The notes below the pieces were generated by a model, which was given only the letters and a program-made list of their open reading frames with translations, searched no databases and was not told the DNA's origin. Both the position numbers and the translations under genes were made by a program. From Dehalococcoidia bacterium (lineage in GTDB: Bacteria > Chloroflexota > Dehalococcoidia > SM23-28-2 > RBG-16-64-32): a stretch of DNA of 19,941 bases. The stretch covers positions 1-19,941 of the forward strand of contig JAUYGU010000105.1 in the NCBI GenBank assembly GCA_030690405.1. The letters run 5' to 3'. This document shows, piece after piece, positions 1 through 8,687 of the stretch. Numbering within the stretch: the first letter of the stretch is position 1; each line of letters begins with the position of its first letter.

Positions 1-1
1 G

Positions 2-3000
2 CTGGCAGGACGCCCGCTCCCCCACGCCATGGTGATGCTCATCCCGGAGGCCTGGGACGGCCACGAATCGATGAGCGCGGAGAAGAAGGCGTTCTACGAG
101 TACCACAGCTGCCTGATGGAGCCATGGGACGGCCCCGCCTCGATCGTCTTCACCGACGGCAGGACCATAGGCGCCACCCTGGACAGGAACGGCCTGCGCC
201 CGTCGCGCTACTACGTCACAAAGGACGACCTGGTGATCATGGCCTCGGAGGTCGGCGTGCTGCCGGTCGAACCCGACCGCGTCCTCTACAAGGGCCGCCT
301 CCAGCCGGGCAAGACGTTCTTCATCAGCCTGGAGGAGGGCCGCATCGTCGACGATAGCGAGCTCAAGGCGAAGCTCGCGACGGAGCACGCCTACGGCGAG
401 TGGCTCAGGGAGAACACGCTCTCCTTCGCCGGCCTCCCGGGCGCCGAGCCCGCCCCCACCCCGCCGCCCGACATGCTGCTGGAACAGCAGATGGCGTTCG
501 GCTACACGGTGGAGGATCTGAAGTACATCCTCGGCCCCATGGCCAGGCAGAGCGAAGAGGCGGTCGGCTCTATGGGCACGGACACGCCCCTCGCCGTCCT
601 CTCGGACAGGGCGCAGCCGCTGTACAACTACTTCAAGCAGCTGTTCGCGCAGGTGACGAACCCGCCGCTGGACGCCATCCGCGAGGAGCTGGTGACGTCG
701 GTGAAGACGCTCATCGGCCCGGAGGGGAACCTCCTGGACCCTCAGCCGGAGAGCTGCCGCATGATCAACGTGGAGATGCCCTTCCTGGACAACGGGCAGA
801 TAGCGAAGCTGAAGGCGCTGAAGGACCCGCATCTGCGGCCGACGGTGCTGCCCATCCTCTTCCCGGCCGGGGAAGGCCCAACGGCGCTTGAACCCGCCCT
901 CGAGGAGCTGTTCCGCAGGGCGGACCAGGCGATAGACGAGGGCGCCAACATACTCATCCTTTCGGATCGCGGCGTGGACGCGGATAACGCCCCCATCCCG
1001 GCCCTGCTGGCCATCGCCGGCCTGCACAACCACCTGGTGCGCGAGAGGAAGCGTACCCGCGTCGGGCTCGTCTTGGAGACGGGAGACGCGCGTGAGGCGC
1101 ACCACTTCGCGCTGCTGGTCGGCTACGGGGCGGGCGCCGTGAACCCCTATCTCGCCATCGACACCCTGGTCCAGCTCTGCGAGGAGGGCCAGCTAAGCGA
1201 CGACATCACCTGCGATGAGGCGGTCGCTCACTACCTGAAGGCGATCAAGAAGGGCGTCGTCAAGATCATGTCCAAGATGGGCATCTCCACCATCCAGAGC
1301 TATCGCGGCGCCCAGATCTTCGAGGCTATCGGCCTCTCGGAGAGGCTCATCGACCGCTACTTCACCTACACCGCATCGCGCATCAGCGGCATCGGCGCCG
1401 AGGAGATTGCGGTCGATGCCCTCTACCATCACAGACGCGCCTATCCGGAGCGCGAGGGCGGCCTGCGGGAGCTCTCCTGGGGCGGCCAGTACCAGTGGCG
1501 CCATGACGGCGAGTTCCACCTGTTCAACCCGGAGACCGTCTTCCGCCTCCAGCACGCCACGCGCAGCAAGCAGTTCGATATCTTCCGCGAGTACACGCGC
1601 ATGGTGGACGAGCAGAGCGAACGGCTCTGCACCCTGCGCGGCCTGTTCGAGTTCAAGCCGGACATGGCGCCGGTGCCGATCGAAGAGGTGGAGCCGGTAG
1701 AGAGCCTGTTCAAGCGGTTCGCCACCGGCGCCATGTCCTTCGGATCCATCAGCGCCGAGGCGCACGAGACGCTGGCCATTGCGATGAACCGGATCGGCGG
1801 CAAGAGTAACACCGGCGAGGGCGGCGAGGACAGCCGCCGCTACACCCCCGATCCGAACGGCGATTCCCGCCGCAGCGCCATCAAGCAGGTGGCCTCCGGC
1901 CGCTTCGGCGTCACCAGCGAGTACCTGGTCAGCGCCGACGAGCTGCAGATCAAGATGGCGCAGGGCGCCAAGCCCGGCGAGGGAGGCCAGCTCCCCGGCT
2001 CCAAGGTCTACCCCTGGATCGCGGCGGTCCGCTACTCCATGCCCGGCGTCGGCCTGATCAGCCCGCCGCCTCACCACGATATCTACTCCATCGAGGACCT
2101 GGCCCAGCTCATCCACGATCTGAAGAACTCCAACCCGCGCGCCCGCATCAACGTCAAGCTGGTGGCGGAGGTCGGCGTCGGCACCGTCGCCGCCGGCGTC
2201 GCCAAGGCGAAGTCCGACGTCGTCCTCATCAGCGGCCACGACGGCGGCACCGGCGCCAGCCCCCTCACCTCCATTAAGCACGCCGGCATCCCCTGGGAGC
2301 TCGGCCTGGCGGAGACCCAGCAGACGCTCGTCATGAACAACCTGCGCGACCGCATCATCGTCCAGACGGACGGCCAGCTGAAGACGGGACGGGACGTCGT
2401 GATCGCCGCCCTCCTGGGCGCCGAGGAGTTCGGCTTCGCCACGGCGCCGCTCGTCGTCATGGGTTGCGTCATGATGCGCGTCTGCCACCTGGACACCTGC
2501 CCGGTCGGCATAGCGACCCAGAACCCCAAGCTGCGCGAGAAGTTCGAGGGGAAGGCGGAGCACGTAGTCAGCTTCTTCACCTTCATCGCTCAGGAGGTGC
2601 GCGAGTACATGGCGCAGATGGGCTTCCGCAAGTTCGAGGAGATGGTCGGCCGCAGCGACCTGCTGGACATGCGCCGGGCGATCGAGCAATGGAAGGCGCA
2701 GGGGCTTGACCTCTCCGCCATCCTCTACCGGCCGGAGGTTGGGCCGGAGGTGGCGACGCACTGCGTTACGACGCAGGACCACGGGCTGGAGAAGGCGCTG
2801 GACCAGGAGCTGCTGAAGCTCGCCGAGCCCGCCCTGGAGCGCCGCGAGCCCGTGACGATCGAGATGCCGATCCGCAACGTGAACCGCACCGTGGGCACGA
2901 TCCTGGGCAGCGAGCTGACCCGCCGCCACGGCTTCAATGGCCTCCCCGACGATACGATCACGATCCGCTTCAACGGCTCCGCCGGCCAGAGCTTCGGCGC

Positions 3001-3622
3001 CTTCCTGCCGTCCGGCGTCACCCTCTGGCTGGAGGGCGACTCCAACGACTACATCGCCAAGGGGCTGTCCGGCGGCAAGATAATCGTCTACCCGCCCCGT
3101 GGCTCCACGTTCGTGCCGGAGGAGAACATCCTCATCGGCAACGTCGCGCTCTACGGCGCCACCAGCGGCGGCCTGTTCGCCCGGGGGGTGGCGGGGGAGC
3201 GCTTCGCGGTGCGCAACAGCGGCGCCGTCGCCGTCATCGAAGGCAGCGGCGACCACTGCTGCGAGTACATGACCGGCGGCCGCGTCGTCGTCCTGGGCCC
3301 GACCGGCCGCAACTTCGGCGCCGGCATGAGTGGCGGCATCGCCTACGTCTACGATGCGGACGGCGACTTCGCCACCCGCTGCAACATGCAGATGATCTCG
3401 CTGGAGCCCCTGGAGGAGCGGGAAGACCTGGACCTGGTGCGGGGGCTGATGGCGCGCCACCTCGAGTACACCGGTAGCACCGTGGCGGAAGGGCTGCTCC
3501 GCGACTGGCCCAAGGCCGCCGGCAAGTTCGTGAAAGTCATGCCGCTGGACTATCGCCGTGTCCTGGAAGAGCAGCGCCGCGCCCGCGAAACCGGCGACAC
3601 GGTGGGGGCCGCCCGTGGGTAA
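2..3622 (+). CDS. gltB: Glutamate synthase (NADPH) large subunit, 5'-truncated by the window edge
   Basis: Large subunit of glutamate synthase: it takes the amide nitrogen of glutamine and adds it to 2-oxoglutarate, giving two glutamates, in the cytoplasm with GltD. The frame is open from base 2, and residues before the first ATG (29) already match the family ([17 protein letters not shown]), so the true start lies upstream. About 1206 residues are visible against roughly 1500 in the family; the N-terminal part of the class II amidotransferase domain with its catalytic Cys1 is outside the window. Visible in order: the rest of the glutaminase domain (to about residue 240), the central domain (about 250-530), the FMN/2-oxoglutarate domain with SNTGEGGED near 600, the 3Fe-4S cysteines C822, C828 and C833 (codons at 2465, 2483, 2498), and the C-terminal GXGXG beta-helix domain (about 985-1110). 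The stop overlaps the gltD start by 8 bases, so the two are translationally coupled. Confidence 0.97.
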   Translation: MAGRPLPHAMVMLIPEAWDGHESMSAEKKAFYEYHSCLMEPWDGPASIVFTDGRTIGATLDRNGLRPSRYYVTKDDLVIMASEVGVLPVEPDRVLYKGRLQPGKTFFISLEEGRIVDDSELKAKLATEHAYGEWLRENTLSFAGLPGAEPAPTPPPDMLLEQQMAFGYTVEDLKYILGPMARQSEEAVGSMGTDTPLAVLSDRAQPLYNYFKQLFAQVTNPPLDAIREELVTSVKTLIGPEGNLLDPQPESCRMINVEMPFLDNGQIAKLKALKDPHLRPTVLPILFPAGEGPTALEPALEELFRRADQAIDEGANILILSDRGVDADNAPIPALLAIAGLHNHLVRERKRTRVGLVLETGDAREAHHFALLVGYGAGAVNPYLAIDTLVQLCEEGQLSDDITCDEAVAHYLKAIKKGVVKIMSKMGISTIQSYRGAQIFEAIGLSERLIDRYFTYTASRISGIGAEEIAVDALYHHRRAYPEREGGLRELSWGGQYQWRHDGEFHLFNPETVFRLQHATRSKQFDIFREYTRMVDEQSERLCTLRGLFEFKPDMAPVPIEEVEPVESLFKRFATGAMSFGSISAEAHETLAIAMNRIGGKSNTGEGGEDSRRYTPDPNGDSRRSAIKQVASGRFGVTSEYLVSADELQIKMAQGAKPGEGGQLPGSKVYPWIAAVRYSMPGVGLISPPPHHDIYSIEDLAQLIHDLKNSNPRARINVKLVAEVGVGTVAAGVAKAKSDVVLISGHDGGTGASPLTSIKHAGIPWELGLAETQQTLVMNNLRDRIIVQTDGQLKTGRDVVIAALLGAEEFGFATAPLVVMGCVMMRVCHLDTCPVGIATQNPKLREKFEGKAEHVVSFFTFIAQEVREYMAQMGFRKFEEMVGRSDLLDMRRAIEQWKAQGLDLSAILYRPEVGPEVATHCVTTQDHGLEKALDQELLKLAEPALERREPVTIEMPIRNVNRTVGTILGSELTRRHGFNGLPDDTITIRFNGSAGQSFGAFLPSGVTLWLEGDSNDYIAKGLSGGKIIVYPPRGSTFVPEENILIGNVALYGATSGGLFARGVAGERFAVRNSGAVAVIEGSGDHCCEYMTGGRVVVLGPTGRNFGAGMSGGIAYVYDADGDFATRCNMQMISLEPLEEREDLDLVRGLMARHLEYTGSTVAEGLLRDWPKAAGKFVKVMPLDYRRVLEEQRRARETGDTVGAARG

Positions 3623-5054
3623 ACCGTCCGGCTTCATCGAGTTTCCGCGGGAGACACCCACGCGTCGCCCCGTGGAAGAGCGCGTCCACGACTGGCTGGA
3701 GGTCTACGAGGAGTTCCCCGCCGAACATCTCAAGAAGCAGGCCGCCCGCTGCATGGACTGCGGCATCCCCTTCTGTCTCGAGGGCTGCCCGCTGCACAAC
3801 ATCATCCCCGACTGGAACGACCTCGTATACCGGGACAACTGGCGGGAGGCGATCGAGAGGCTGCACGCCACCAACAACTTCCCGGACTTCACCGGCCGGC
3901 TCTGCCCCGCCCCCTGCGAGGCCGCCTGCGTCCTAGGGATCAACGACGACCCCGTCACCATCAAGCAGGTCGAGCTGTCGATCATCGAGCGCGCCTGGCA
4001 GGAGGGCTGGGTGAAGCCGGAGCCGCCGCACACCCTCACCGGCAAGACCGTCGCCGTCGTCGGCTCCGGGCCCGCCGGCCTCGCCTGCGCCCAGCAGCTC
4101 GCCCGCGCCGGCCACACCGTAACCGTGTTCGAGCGCGCGGACCGCATCGGCGGCCTCCTCCGCTACGGCATCCCCGAGTTCAAGATGGAGAAGAAGCACC
4201 TCGACCGGCGGCTGGCCCAGATGGAGGCCGAAGGCGTGGTCTTCCGCCCCGGCGTCAACGTCGGCGGCGATATCGACGCCCGCGAGCTGACGTCGCAGTT
4301 CGACTCGGTCTGCCTGACCGGCGGCGCCACCCAACCCCGCGACCTGGACGTCCCCGGCCGCGACCTGAAGGGCGTGTACTTCGCGATGGAGTACCTGCCT
4401 CTGCAGAACCGCCGCAATGAGGGCGACGAGATCCCGGACGACGTCTTCATCACGGCAAAGGACAAGCGGGTCGTCATCCTGGGCGGCGGCGACACCGGCG
4501 CCGACTGCCTGGGCACCGTCCACCGCCAGGGCGCCCGCGAAGTGCTCCAGTACGAGCTTCTGCCGCGCCCGCCCGACGAGCGACCGGAGAACAACCCCTG
4601 GCCGCTCTGGCCCAACATCTACCGCGTCTCCTCCGCCCACGAAGAGGGCGGCGTCCGCGACTACTCCATCCTCACCAAGCGGCTATCCGGCGAGAACGGC
4701 GTCCTCAAGAAGCTGCACGCTGTGCGCGTGGAGTTCATCAGCGAGAACGGCCGCCAGTCGATGCGGGAGACGCCCGGAACGGAGTTCGAGGTGGACGTGG
4801 ACCTCCTGCTCCTGGCGATGGGCTTCCTGGGCCCGGAGAAGGACGGGATGCTGGCCCAGCTCGGCGTGGAGTTCACGGAGCGCGGCAACGTCAAGGCGGA
4901 CGAGACCAAGATGACCAGCGTCCCAGGCGTGTTCACCGCCGGCGACATGACGCGCGGCCAGTCGCTCATAGTCTGGGCGATCGCGGAGGGGCGCGAGGCC
5001 GCCCGCGGCATCGACCGCTACCTGATGGGCGAGACCGCCCTGCCCGCCAACTGA
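3615..5054 (+). CDS. gltD: Glutamate synthase (NADPH) small subunit
   Basis: Small subunit of glutamate synthase: it takes electrons from NADPH onto FAD and passes them through 4Fe-4S clusters to the FMN of GltB. I chose the GTG at 3615, inside the end of gltB, because the protein then begins [12 protein letters not shown] as GltD proteins do and is 479 residues long, close to the usual 470-480. An in-frame ATG at 3558 would add 19 residues that look like antisense gltB. Visible features: N-terminal cysteines C46, C49, C54, C58 and C97, C101, C105 for the two 4Fe-4S clusters; the FAD GSGPAG motif at 150-155; a second nucleotide motif GGGDTGADC for NADPH; and the C-terminal [19 protein letters not shown] that closes the FAD site. 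A GGGGG tract just upstream can serve as ribosome binding site. Confidence 0.97.
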   Translation: MGKPSGFIEFPRETPTRRPVEERVHDWLEVYEEFPAEHLKKQAARCMDCGIPFCLEGCPLHNIIPDWNDLVYRDNWREAIERLHATNNFPDFTGRLCPAPCEAACVLGINDDPVTIKQVELSIIERAWQEGWVKPEPPHTLTGKTVAVVGSGPAGLACAQQLARAGHTVTVFERADRIGGLLRYGIPEFKMEKKHLDRRLAQMEAEGVVFRPGVNVGGDIDARELTSQFDSVCLTGGATQPRDLDVPGRDLKGVYFAMEYLPLQNRRNEGDEIPDDVFITAKDKRVVILGGGDTGADCLGTVHRQGAREVLQYELLPRPPDERPENNPWPLWPNIYRVSSAHEEGGVRDYSILTKRLSGENGVLKKLHAVRVEFISENGRQSMRETPGTEFEVDVDLLLLAMGFLGPEKDGMLAQLGVEFTERGNVKADETKMTSVPGVFTAGDMTRGQSLIVWAIAEGREAARGIDRYLMGETALPAN

Positions 5055-5063
5055 CCACCGCGG

Positions 5064-5080
5064 GTGGGGCAAAACCCCAC
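5064..5080 (+). terminator. Hairpin after gltD, possible weak terminator
   Basis: A perfect 6-bp stem (GTGGGG / CCCCAC) with a 5-base CAAAA loop lies 9 bases after the gltD stop. No T-run follows it, so it may only attenuate read-through or protect the 3' end of the gltBD message rather than act as a full intrinsic terminator. Confidence 0.4.
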
Positions 5081-5103
5081 GACTGCTTCCGTAAGCTGCC
5101 CGA

Positions 5104-5133
5104 CTGTTATTCTCTCCCTCGCTGCACTACAAT
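5104..5133 (+). promoter_or_regulatory. Candidate promoter for the acyl-CoA dehydrogenase gene
   Basis: TACAAT at 5128-5133 matches the sigma-70 -10 box in five of six positions. CTGTTA at 5104-5109 is a weak -35 (three of six) at 18-base spacing. Transcription would start near 5140, leaving a leader of about 28 bases that carries GGAGG (5158-5162). The position between a hairpin and an independent gene supports the call; the -35 is poor. Confidence 0.4.
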
Positions 5134-5167
5134 CGCTGCGTCCGCAGGACAGACCGTGGAGGATGCC

Positions 5168-6391
5168 ATGAGCCTGATCGACTTCAACAACGACCTGCCG
5201 CCTGAACAGAAGCCCCTACGCGACCAGACCCACCGCTTCGCCGCGGAGGTGCTCCGCCCGGCGGCTCTGGAGCTGGACCCGCTTTCGCCCGAAGAGGTCA
5301 TCGCCCCCGACTCACGGCTGCGGGACGTCTTCCGCGAGGCGTACCAGGCGGGGTACCACCTGCGCGCCTTCCCGCCGCAACTCGGCGGCGCCGGCCTTGA
5401 CCCGATGGACGCCTGGGTGGTCGGCGAGGAGTTCGGCTGGGGCAGCTCCGCCCTCTCTATCAGCCTGGGCGTGACCTCCATGCCATTCCGCTTCGCCGCC
5501 ATGACCGGCAACCCGGACCTCATGCGGGAGGTCGTCATGCCGTTCGTTGAGGACAAGGAGGGCCGCTACATCGGCTGCTGGTGCGCGACCGAGCCCCACC
5601 ACGGCTCCGACGCCATCCTCTACTCAGGCGAGCACTCCCGGCCCGACATCCACTTCGAGTGCATGGCCAGGCTGGACGGCGACGAGTGGGTGATCAACGG
5701 CCAGAAGTCCGCCTGGGTCTCCAACGGGACGATCGCCACGCACACGCTGGGCTTCTTCTGCGTCGAGCCCGAGAGGGGGATGGCCGGCACCGGCGTCGCC
5801 GTCGTCCCCCTGGACCTGCCCGGCGTCAGCCGCGGCAAGCCGCTCAACAAGCTCGGCCAGCGCGCCCTCAACCAGGGCGAGCTCTTCTTCGACAACGTCC
5901 GCATCCCGCGGCCCTACATGCTAGTGGAGCCGGGCGGGTTCACCGGCGCCACCGACCAGATCCTGGCGGCGGCGAACGCGGGCATGAGCGCCACCTTCTG
6001 TGGCGTGGCGCGCGCCGCCTTCGAAGAGGCGCTGACCTACGCCCAGCAGCGCGTCCAGGGCGGCGCGCCGATCACGGAGCACCAACTTGTCCAGCGGCGG
6101 CTGTTCGACATGTTCACCAAGCTCCAAGCGGCGCGCTCTCTCTCCCGCCTCGCCAACAGCCGCCTCACCAGCGGCCAGCCCACGACCCACTACTCGATAG
6201 CGGCCAAGGTGTTCTGCACCCAGAGTGCGTTCGAGATCGCCTCGGACGCGGTGCAGATCTTCGGCGGCATGGGGCTGGCCAAGGGCATCGCTGTGGAGAT
6301 GCTGCTGCGGGACGCCCGCGCCTCCCTCATAGAGGACGGCGCCAACGACGTGCTGGCACTGGCGGGCTTCCGCTACCTGCTCCCGGGCTAG
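5168..6391 (+). CDS. Acyl-CoA dehydrogenase family protein with Asp at the usual catalytic Glu position
   Basis: FAD-dependent acyl-CoA dehydrogenase, 407 residues, expected to oxidise a CoA thioester at the alpha-beta bond and hand electrons to an electron-transfer flavoprotein. The ATG at 5168 is chosen over the in-frame GTG at 5156 because GGAGG sits 5 bases before it. Family marks: the FAD/substrate loop CATEPHHGSD (139-148), WVSNG (183-187), and DAVQIFGGMGL (360-370) of the C-terminal helical domain. Aligned without gaps from the RDA at 381-383, the medium-chain catalytic Glu (YEGT) falls on D390 in IEDGAND. By eye, the alternative catalytic position used by isovaleryl-CoA dehydrogenase falls on an Ala (about 269). 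The substrate cannot be told. It converges on the operon encoding EtfAB and is its closest candidate electron donor or acceptor. Confidence 0.9.
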   Translation: MSLIDFNNDLPPEQKPLRDQTHRFAAEVLRPAALELDPLSPEEVIAPDSRLRDVFREAYQAGYHLRAFPPQLGGAGLDPMDAWVVGEEFGWGSSALSISLGVTSMPFRFAAMTGNPDLMREVVMPFVEDKEGRYIGCWCATEPHHGSDAILYSGEHSRPDIHFECMARLDGDEWVINGQKSAWVSNGTIATHTLGFFCVEPERGMAGTGVAVVPLDLPGVSRGKPLNKLGQRALNQGELFFDNVRIPRPYMLVEPGGFTGATDQILAAANAGMSATFCGVARAAFEEALTYAQQRVQGGAPITEHQLVQRRLFDMFTKLQAARSLSRLANSRLTSGQPTTHYSIAAKVFCTQSAFEIASDAVQIFGGMGLAKGIAVEMLLRDARASLIEDGANDVLALAGFRYLLPG

Positions 6392-6412
6392 GCGCCGCCC
6401 AGGGGGAGAAGC

Positions 6413-6838
6413 TCAGTCCTGGGCTGCCGCTGCTTCCTCATCCACTTCCAGGGTGTGCAGCGCCTTGGCCGGTCCCAGGAAGTGATCCGCGCAGGCTTCG
6501 CACTCCCGCAGGTGAGTAACCGCGCCGCCGGGAAGCGCCCGGCCTTCCTCCAGATGTCGCAGGAGGTCGTTGCGCGTCCGCGGACATGAGGAGCCCTGGG
6601 CGGACACCGGTGAGTCGGGCGGGTCCGCTGTCTCCCTGACGCTCTCCCAGAGGGAGATGCTGGTCTCCCGGCAGATCTCGCAGCCCATGAGGTGGCCTTC
6701 CACGCGCAGCTCGGCCCCCTCGTCTTCGGCAAGCACGCCCATCCGCACGGCGTCGCCGATGTGAGTCTTGGCGCGCGTCCGCTCCCTGTCAGGCCGGGAC
6801 CTCCCGATATCGAACGGCCAGAAGAAGAAATGCGGCAT
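6413..6838 (-). CDS. Small protein with two anti-sigma-type zinc motifs
   Basis: A 141-residue protein of unknown function, last gene of the kor-hdr-etf operon, starting 24 bases after etfB. It has two HxxxCxxC motifs like those of zinc-binding anti-sigma domains (zf-HC2/ZAS): H49, C53, C56 and H109, C113, C116; the stretch RHLEEGRALPGGAVTHLREC before the second looks most like that family. There is no membrane segment and no sigma-factor gene beside it. I chose the ATG at 6838, with AAAGGTGG about 10 bases upstream; an in-frame GTG at 6850 would add four residues. It could be a redox- or zinc-sensing regulator of the operon, or a small metal-binding accessory protein of the electron-transfer complex; the sequence does not decide. 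It ends 21 bases from the convergent acyl-CoA dehydrogenase gene. Confidence 0.75.
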   Translation of the reverse strand: MPHFFFWPFDIGRSRPDRERTRAKTHIGDAVRMGVLAEDEGAELRVEGHLMGCEICRETSISLWESVRETADPPDSPVSAQGSSCPRTRNDLLRHLEEGRALPGGAVTHLRECEACADHFLGPAKALHTLEVDEEAAAAQD

Positions 6839-6862
6839 GGCCAACACCACCTTTCGCCCCCC

Positions 6863-7684
6863 TCAGGAGGGGCGGATCCACGAGCGTATCATCTGCACGA
6901 GCCGTTCCGCCTCTTCCCCGGGGGTACCGCCGATGAACTCGCGGCGGCGCTCCGCGGAAGGGGCCACGTCTACCGAGGCGACAACGGTCGGCGAGCCGGG
7001 CTGTCCCATCAACTCCTCGTCCAGGCCCAGACTGGCTGCCGTCCACACCGTGACGGGTGCTTCCTCCATCGCCCAGTCCCAGCGGTCGAAGTCCAGGAAG
7101 CGGGGCTCGTTGGCGCCAAGCTTGATCGAGACGACGCACGGCAGGGGCGCCTCCACCACCTCGTAGCCCCCCCGCAGCTCGCGGCGGCCGCGGATTAGAC
7201 GCTTCCGGGGAAGCGTCTGGATGTGCGTGGCGTAGGTGATCTGCGGCACATCGAGCCACTCCGCGATTCCCGGCGGCACCTGGCCGGTGGCACCGTCGGA
7301 GGACTCCTCACCGCAGAGCACGAGGTCGAAACCACCCATCGCCCTGATCCCGGCCGCCAGTGCGCAGGAGGTGGCGAGCGTGTCTGCCCCGCCGAACGCG
7401 CGGTCGCTCATCAGGTAGGCGTCATCCGCGCCCATCGCCAGGCCAAGGCGCAGGTAGCGCTCGAAGAGGGGCGGCCCCATGGAGAGGAGCGACACGCGAC
7501 CGCCGTGGGCCCGCTTCAGCTCCAGCGCCGCCTCCAGCGTGTTGAGGTCCGGGGCGTTGATCTCCGATCGCGCCTGGCTCCGGTCCAGGGTACGCGTCTC
7601 GGGATTGATCGTGACCTCTTCAGACTTCGGAACCACCTTGAGGCAGACGACCGTATGCAGCCCGCGCACGCTATCCACCCCCAT
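6863..7684 (-). CDS. etfB: Electron-transfer flavoprotein beta subunit
   Basis: Beta subunit of the EtfAB heterodimer, which carries electrons between a flavin dehydrogenase and another redox partner. At 273 residues it is near family length. Motifs run in order: LSMGPP (67-72), LAMGADDAYLMSDRAFGGAD (82-101), CGEESSDGATGQVPPGIAEW (124-143), PQITYA, then a C-terminal arm that wraps the alpha subunit. The DRAFGGADTLATS stretch and the following loop look like the clostridial/bifurcating-type EtfB group rather than the mitochondrial type; this is a resemblance by eye, not a phylogeny. The ATG at 7684 overlaps the etfA end by 14 bases; its upstream ribosome site is weak (GCGGGGAA), fitting translational coupling. 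A GTG at 7678 is a possible alternative start. Confidence 0.95.
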   Translation of the reverse strand: MGVDSVRGLHTVVCLKVVPKSEEVTINPETRTLDRSQARSEINAPDLNTLEAALELKRAHGGRVSLLSMGPPLFERYLRLGLAMGADDAYLMSDRAFGGADTLATSCALAAGIRAMGGFDLVLCGEESSDGATGQVPPGIAEWLDVPQITYATHIQTLPRKRLIRGRRELRGGYEVVEAPLPCVVSIKLGANEPRFLDFDRWDWAMEEAPVTVWTAASLGLDEELMGQPGSPTVVASVDVAPSAERRREFIGGTPGEEAERLVQMIRSWIRPS

Positions 7685-8687
7685 TTCCCCGCTCGCGACG
7701 GATCGCCTGGATCAGCTGCGGCAGGACCTGCGAGACATCGTCCACGATGCAATAGTCAGCGGCCTCGAAGATGGGGGCTTCCGGGTCCGAGTTGATGGCG
7801 ACCACGGTCTCCGCGTCCTGTATGCCGACGGTGAACTGCATGGCGCCACTGACCCCGCAGACGATGGCCAGCTTCGGCCGAGTGACGTACCCCGTCTGGC
7901 CGATCATCGCTTCGCGGTCCGCCCAGCCCTCGTCCACAGCCACCCGGCTGGCGCCCACCTCGGCGTTGATGAGGGCGGCCAGCTCGCGCAGCGTATCGAA
8001 GTCGCCGTGGACGCCCCGGCCGCCTATGACCAGCCGCTCGGCGACCGTGATGTCGCCTCCCCGCGCCGTCGAGTGCCTTAACACCCGCACGGGCGCGTCG
8101 TCCTCGGAGAGCGTGACGGCGACGCGCTGGATGCGCGCCTGGCGCCACTCGTCGCCCGCAGGGCGGGGGAAGACGCCGGGGCGAACGGTGGCCATCTGGG
8201 GCCGGTGCCTGGGGCACATTATGCCTGCCAGGATGCCGCGGCCGAACCCGGTCACCTGGCCCACGAGGAGACCGTCCCCGTCCAGGCTGAGGTCCGTGCA
8301 GTCGGCGGTGAGGCCGGTGCGCAGGCGCACCGCCAGCCGCCCCGCCAGGTCGCGGCCGTTGACGGTCGCGCCCAGAAGGAGGATATCCGGCTTGCGGTCC
8401 AGGATGATCTGCGTCATCACCGCAGAGTGGGGAGCGGTCGTGTAATGGCGCAGCAGGCGGTGCTCGGCAAGCAGCACCTCGTCCGCGCCGAAGGCGGTGG
8501 CGGGCACCGCCAGGTGGCCGATCTCGTACCCCGTGACGACTGCCGTCACCGCTTGCTGGGACTGGTCGGCGAGCTGTCGCGCCTTCCCCAGTAGCTCGAT
8601 CGACACGGATTCCAGGACGCCGTCCTGCTGCTCCAGGAAGACCCACAGCCCTGAGGCTTGCGCCGCCGTATACTTGGGCTCGGTCAT
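7671..8687 (-). CDS. etfA: Electron-transfer flavoprotein alpha subunit
   Basis: Alpha subunit of EtfAB, 338 residues, carrying the FAD site. The start is the ATG at 8687, inside an ATGA overlap with the stop of the HdrD-like gene; the much longer open frame upstream is antisense-like and arginine-rich, so it is not used. The N-terminal half has GATVNGRDLAGRLAVRL (106-122), TGLTADCT (124-131) and RPQMATVRPGVF (162-173), typical of clostridial-type EtfA. The FAD domain shows GQTGYVTRPKLAIVCGVSGA (263-282) and the family signature NSDPEAPIFEAADYCIVDD (299-317). No extra N-terminal ferredoxin domain, as in CarE, is present. There is no EtfQO (quinone oxidoreductase) gene nearby; the HdrD-like gene takes that neighbouring position, suggesting that it is the Etf partner. 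Confidence 0.95.
   Translation of the reverse strand: MTEPKYTAAQASGLWVFLEQQDGVLESVSIELLGKARQLADQSQQAVTAVVTGYEIGHLAVPATAFGADEVLLAEHRLLRHYTTAPHSAVMTQIILDRKPDILLLGATVNGRDLAGRLAVRLRTGLTADCTDLSLDGDGLLVGQVTGFGRGILAGIMCPRHRPQMATVRPGVFPRPAGDEWRQARIQRVAVTLSEDDAPVRVLRHSTARGGDITVAERLVIGGRGVHGDFDTLRELAALINAEVGASRVAVDEGWADREAMIGQTGYVTRPKLAIVCGVSGAMQFTVGIQDAETVVAINSDPEAPIFEAADYCIVDDVSQVLPQLIQAIRRERGNGGG

Noticed and set aside
1193..3661. An 822-codon open frame antisense to gltB
   Set aside because: It lies exactly opposite a conserved gltB, has low-complexity Ala/Gly/Val/Asp/Arg composition and no recognisable domain. Long antisense frames are common at this GC content.
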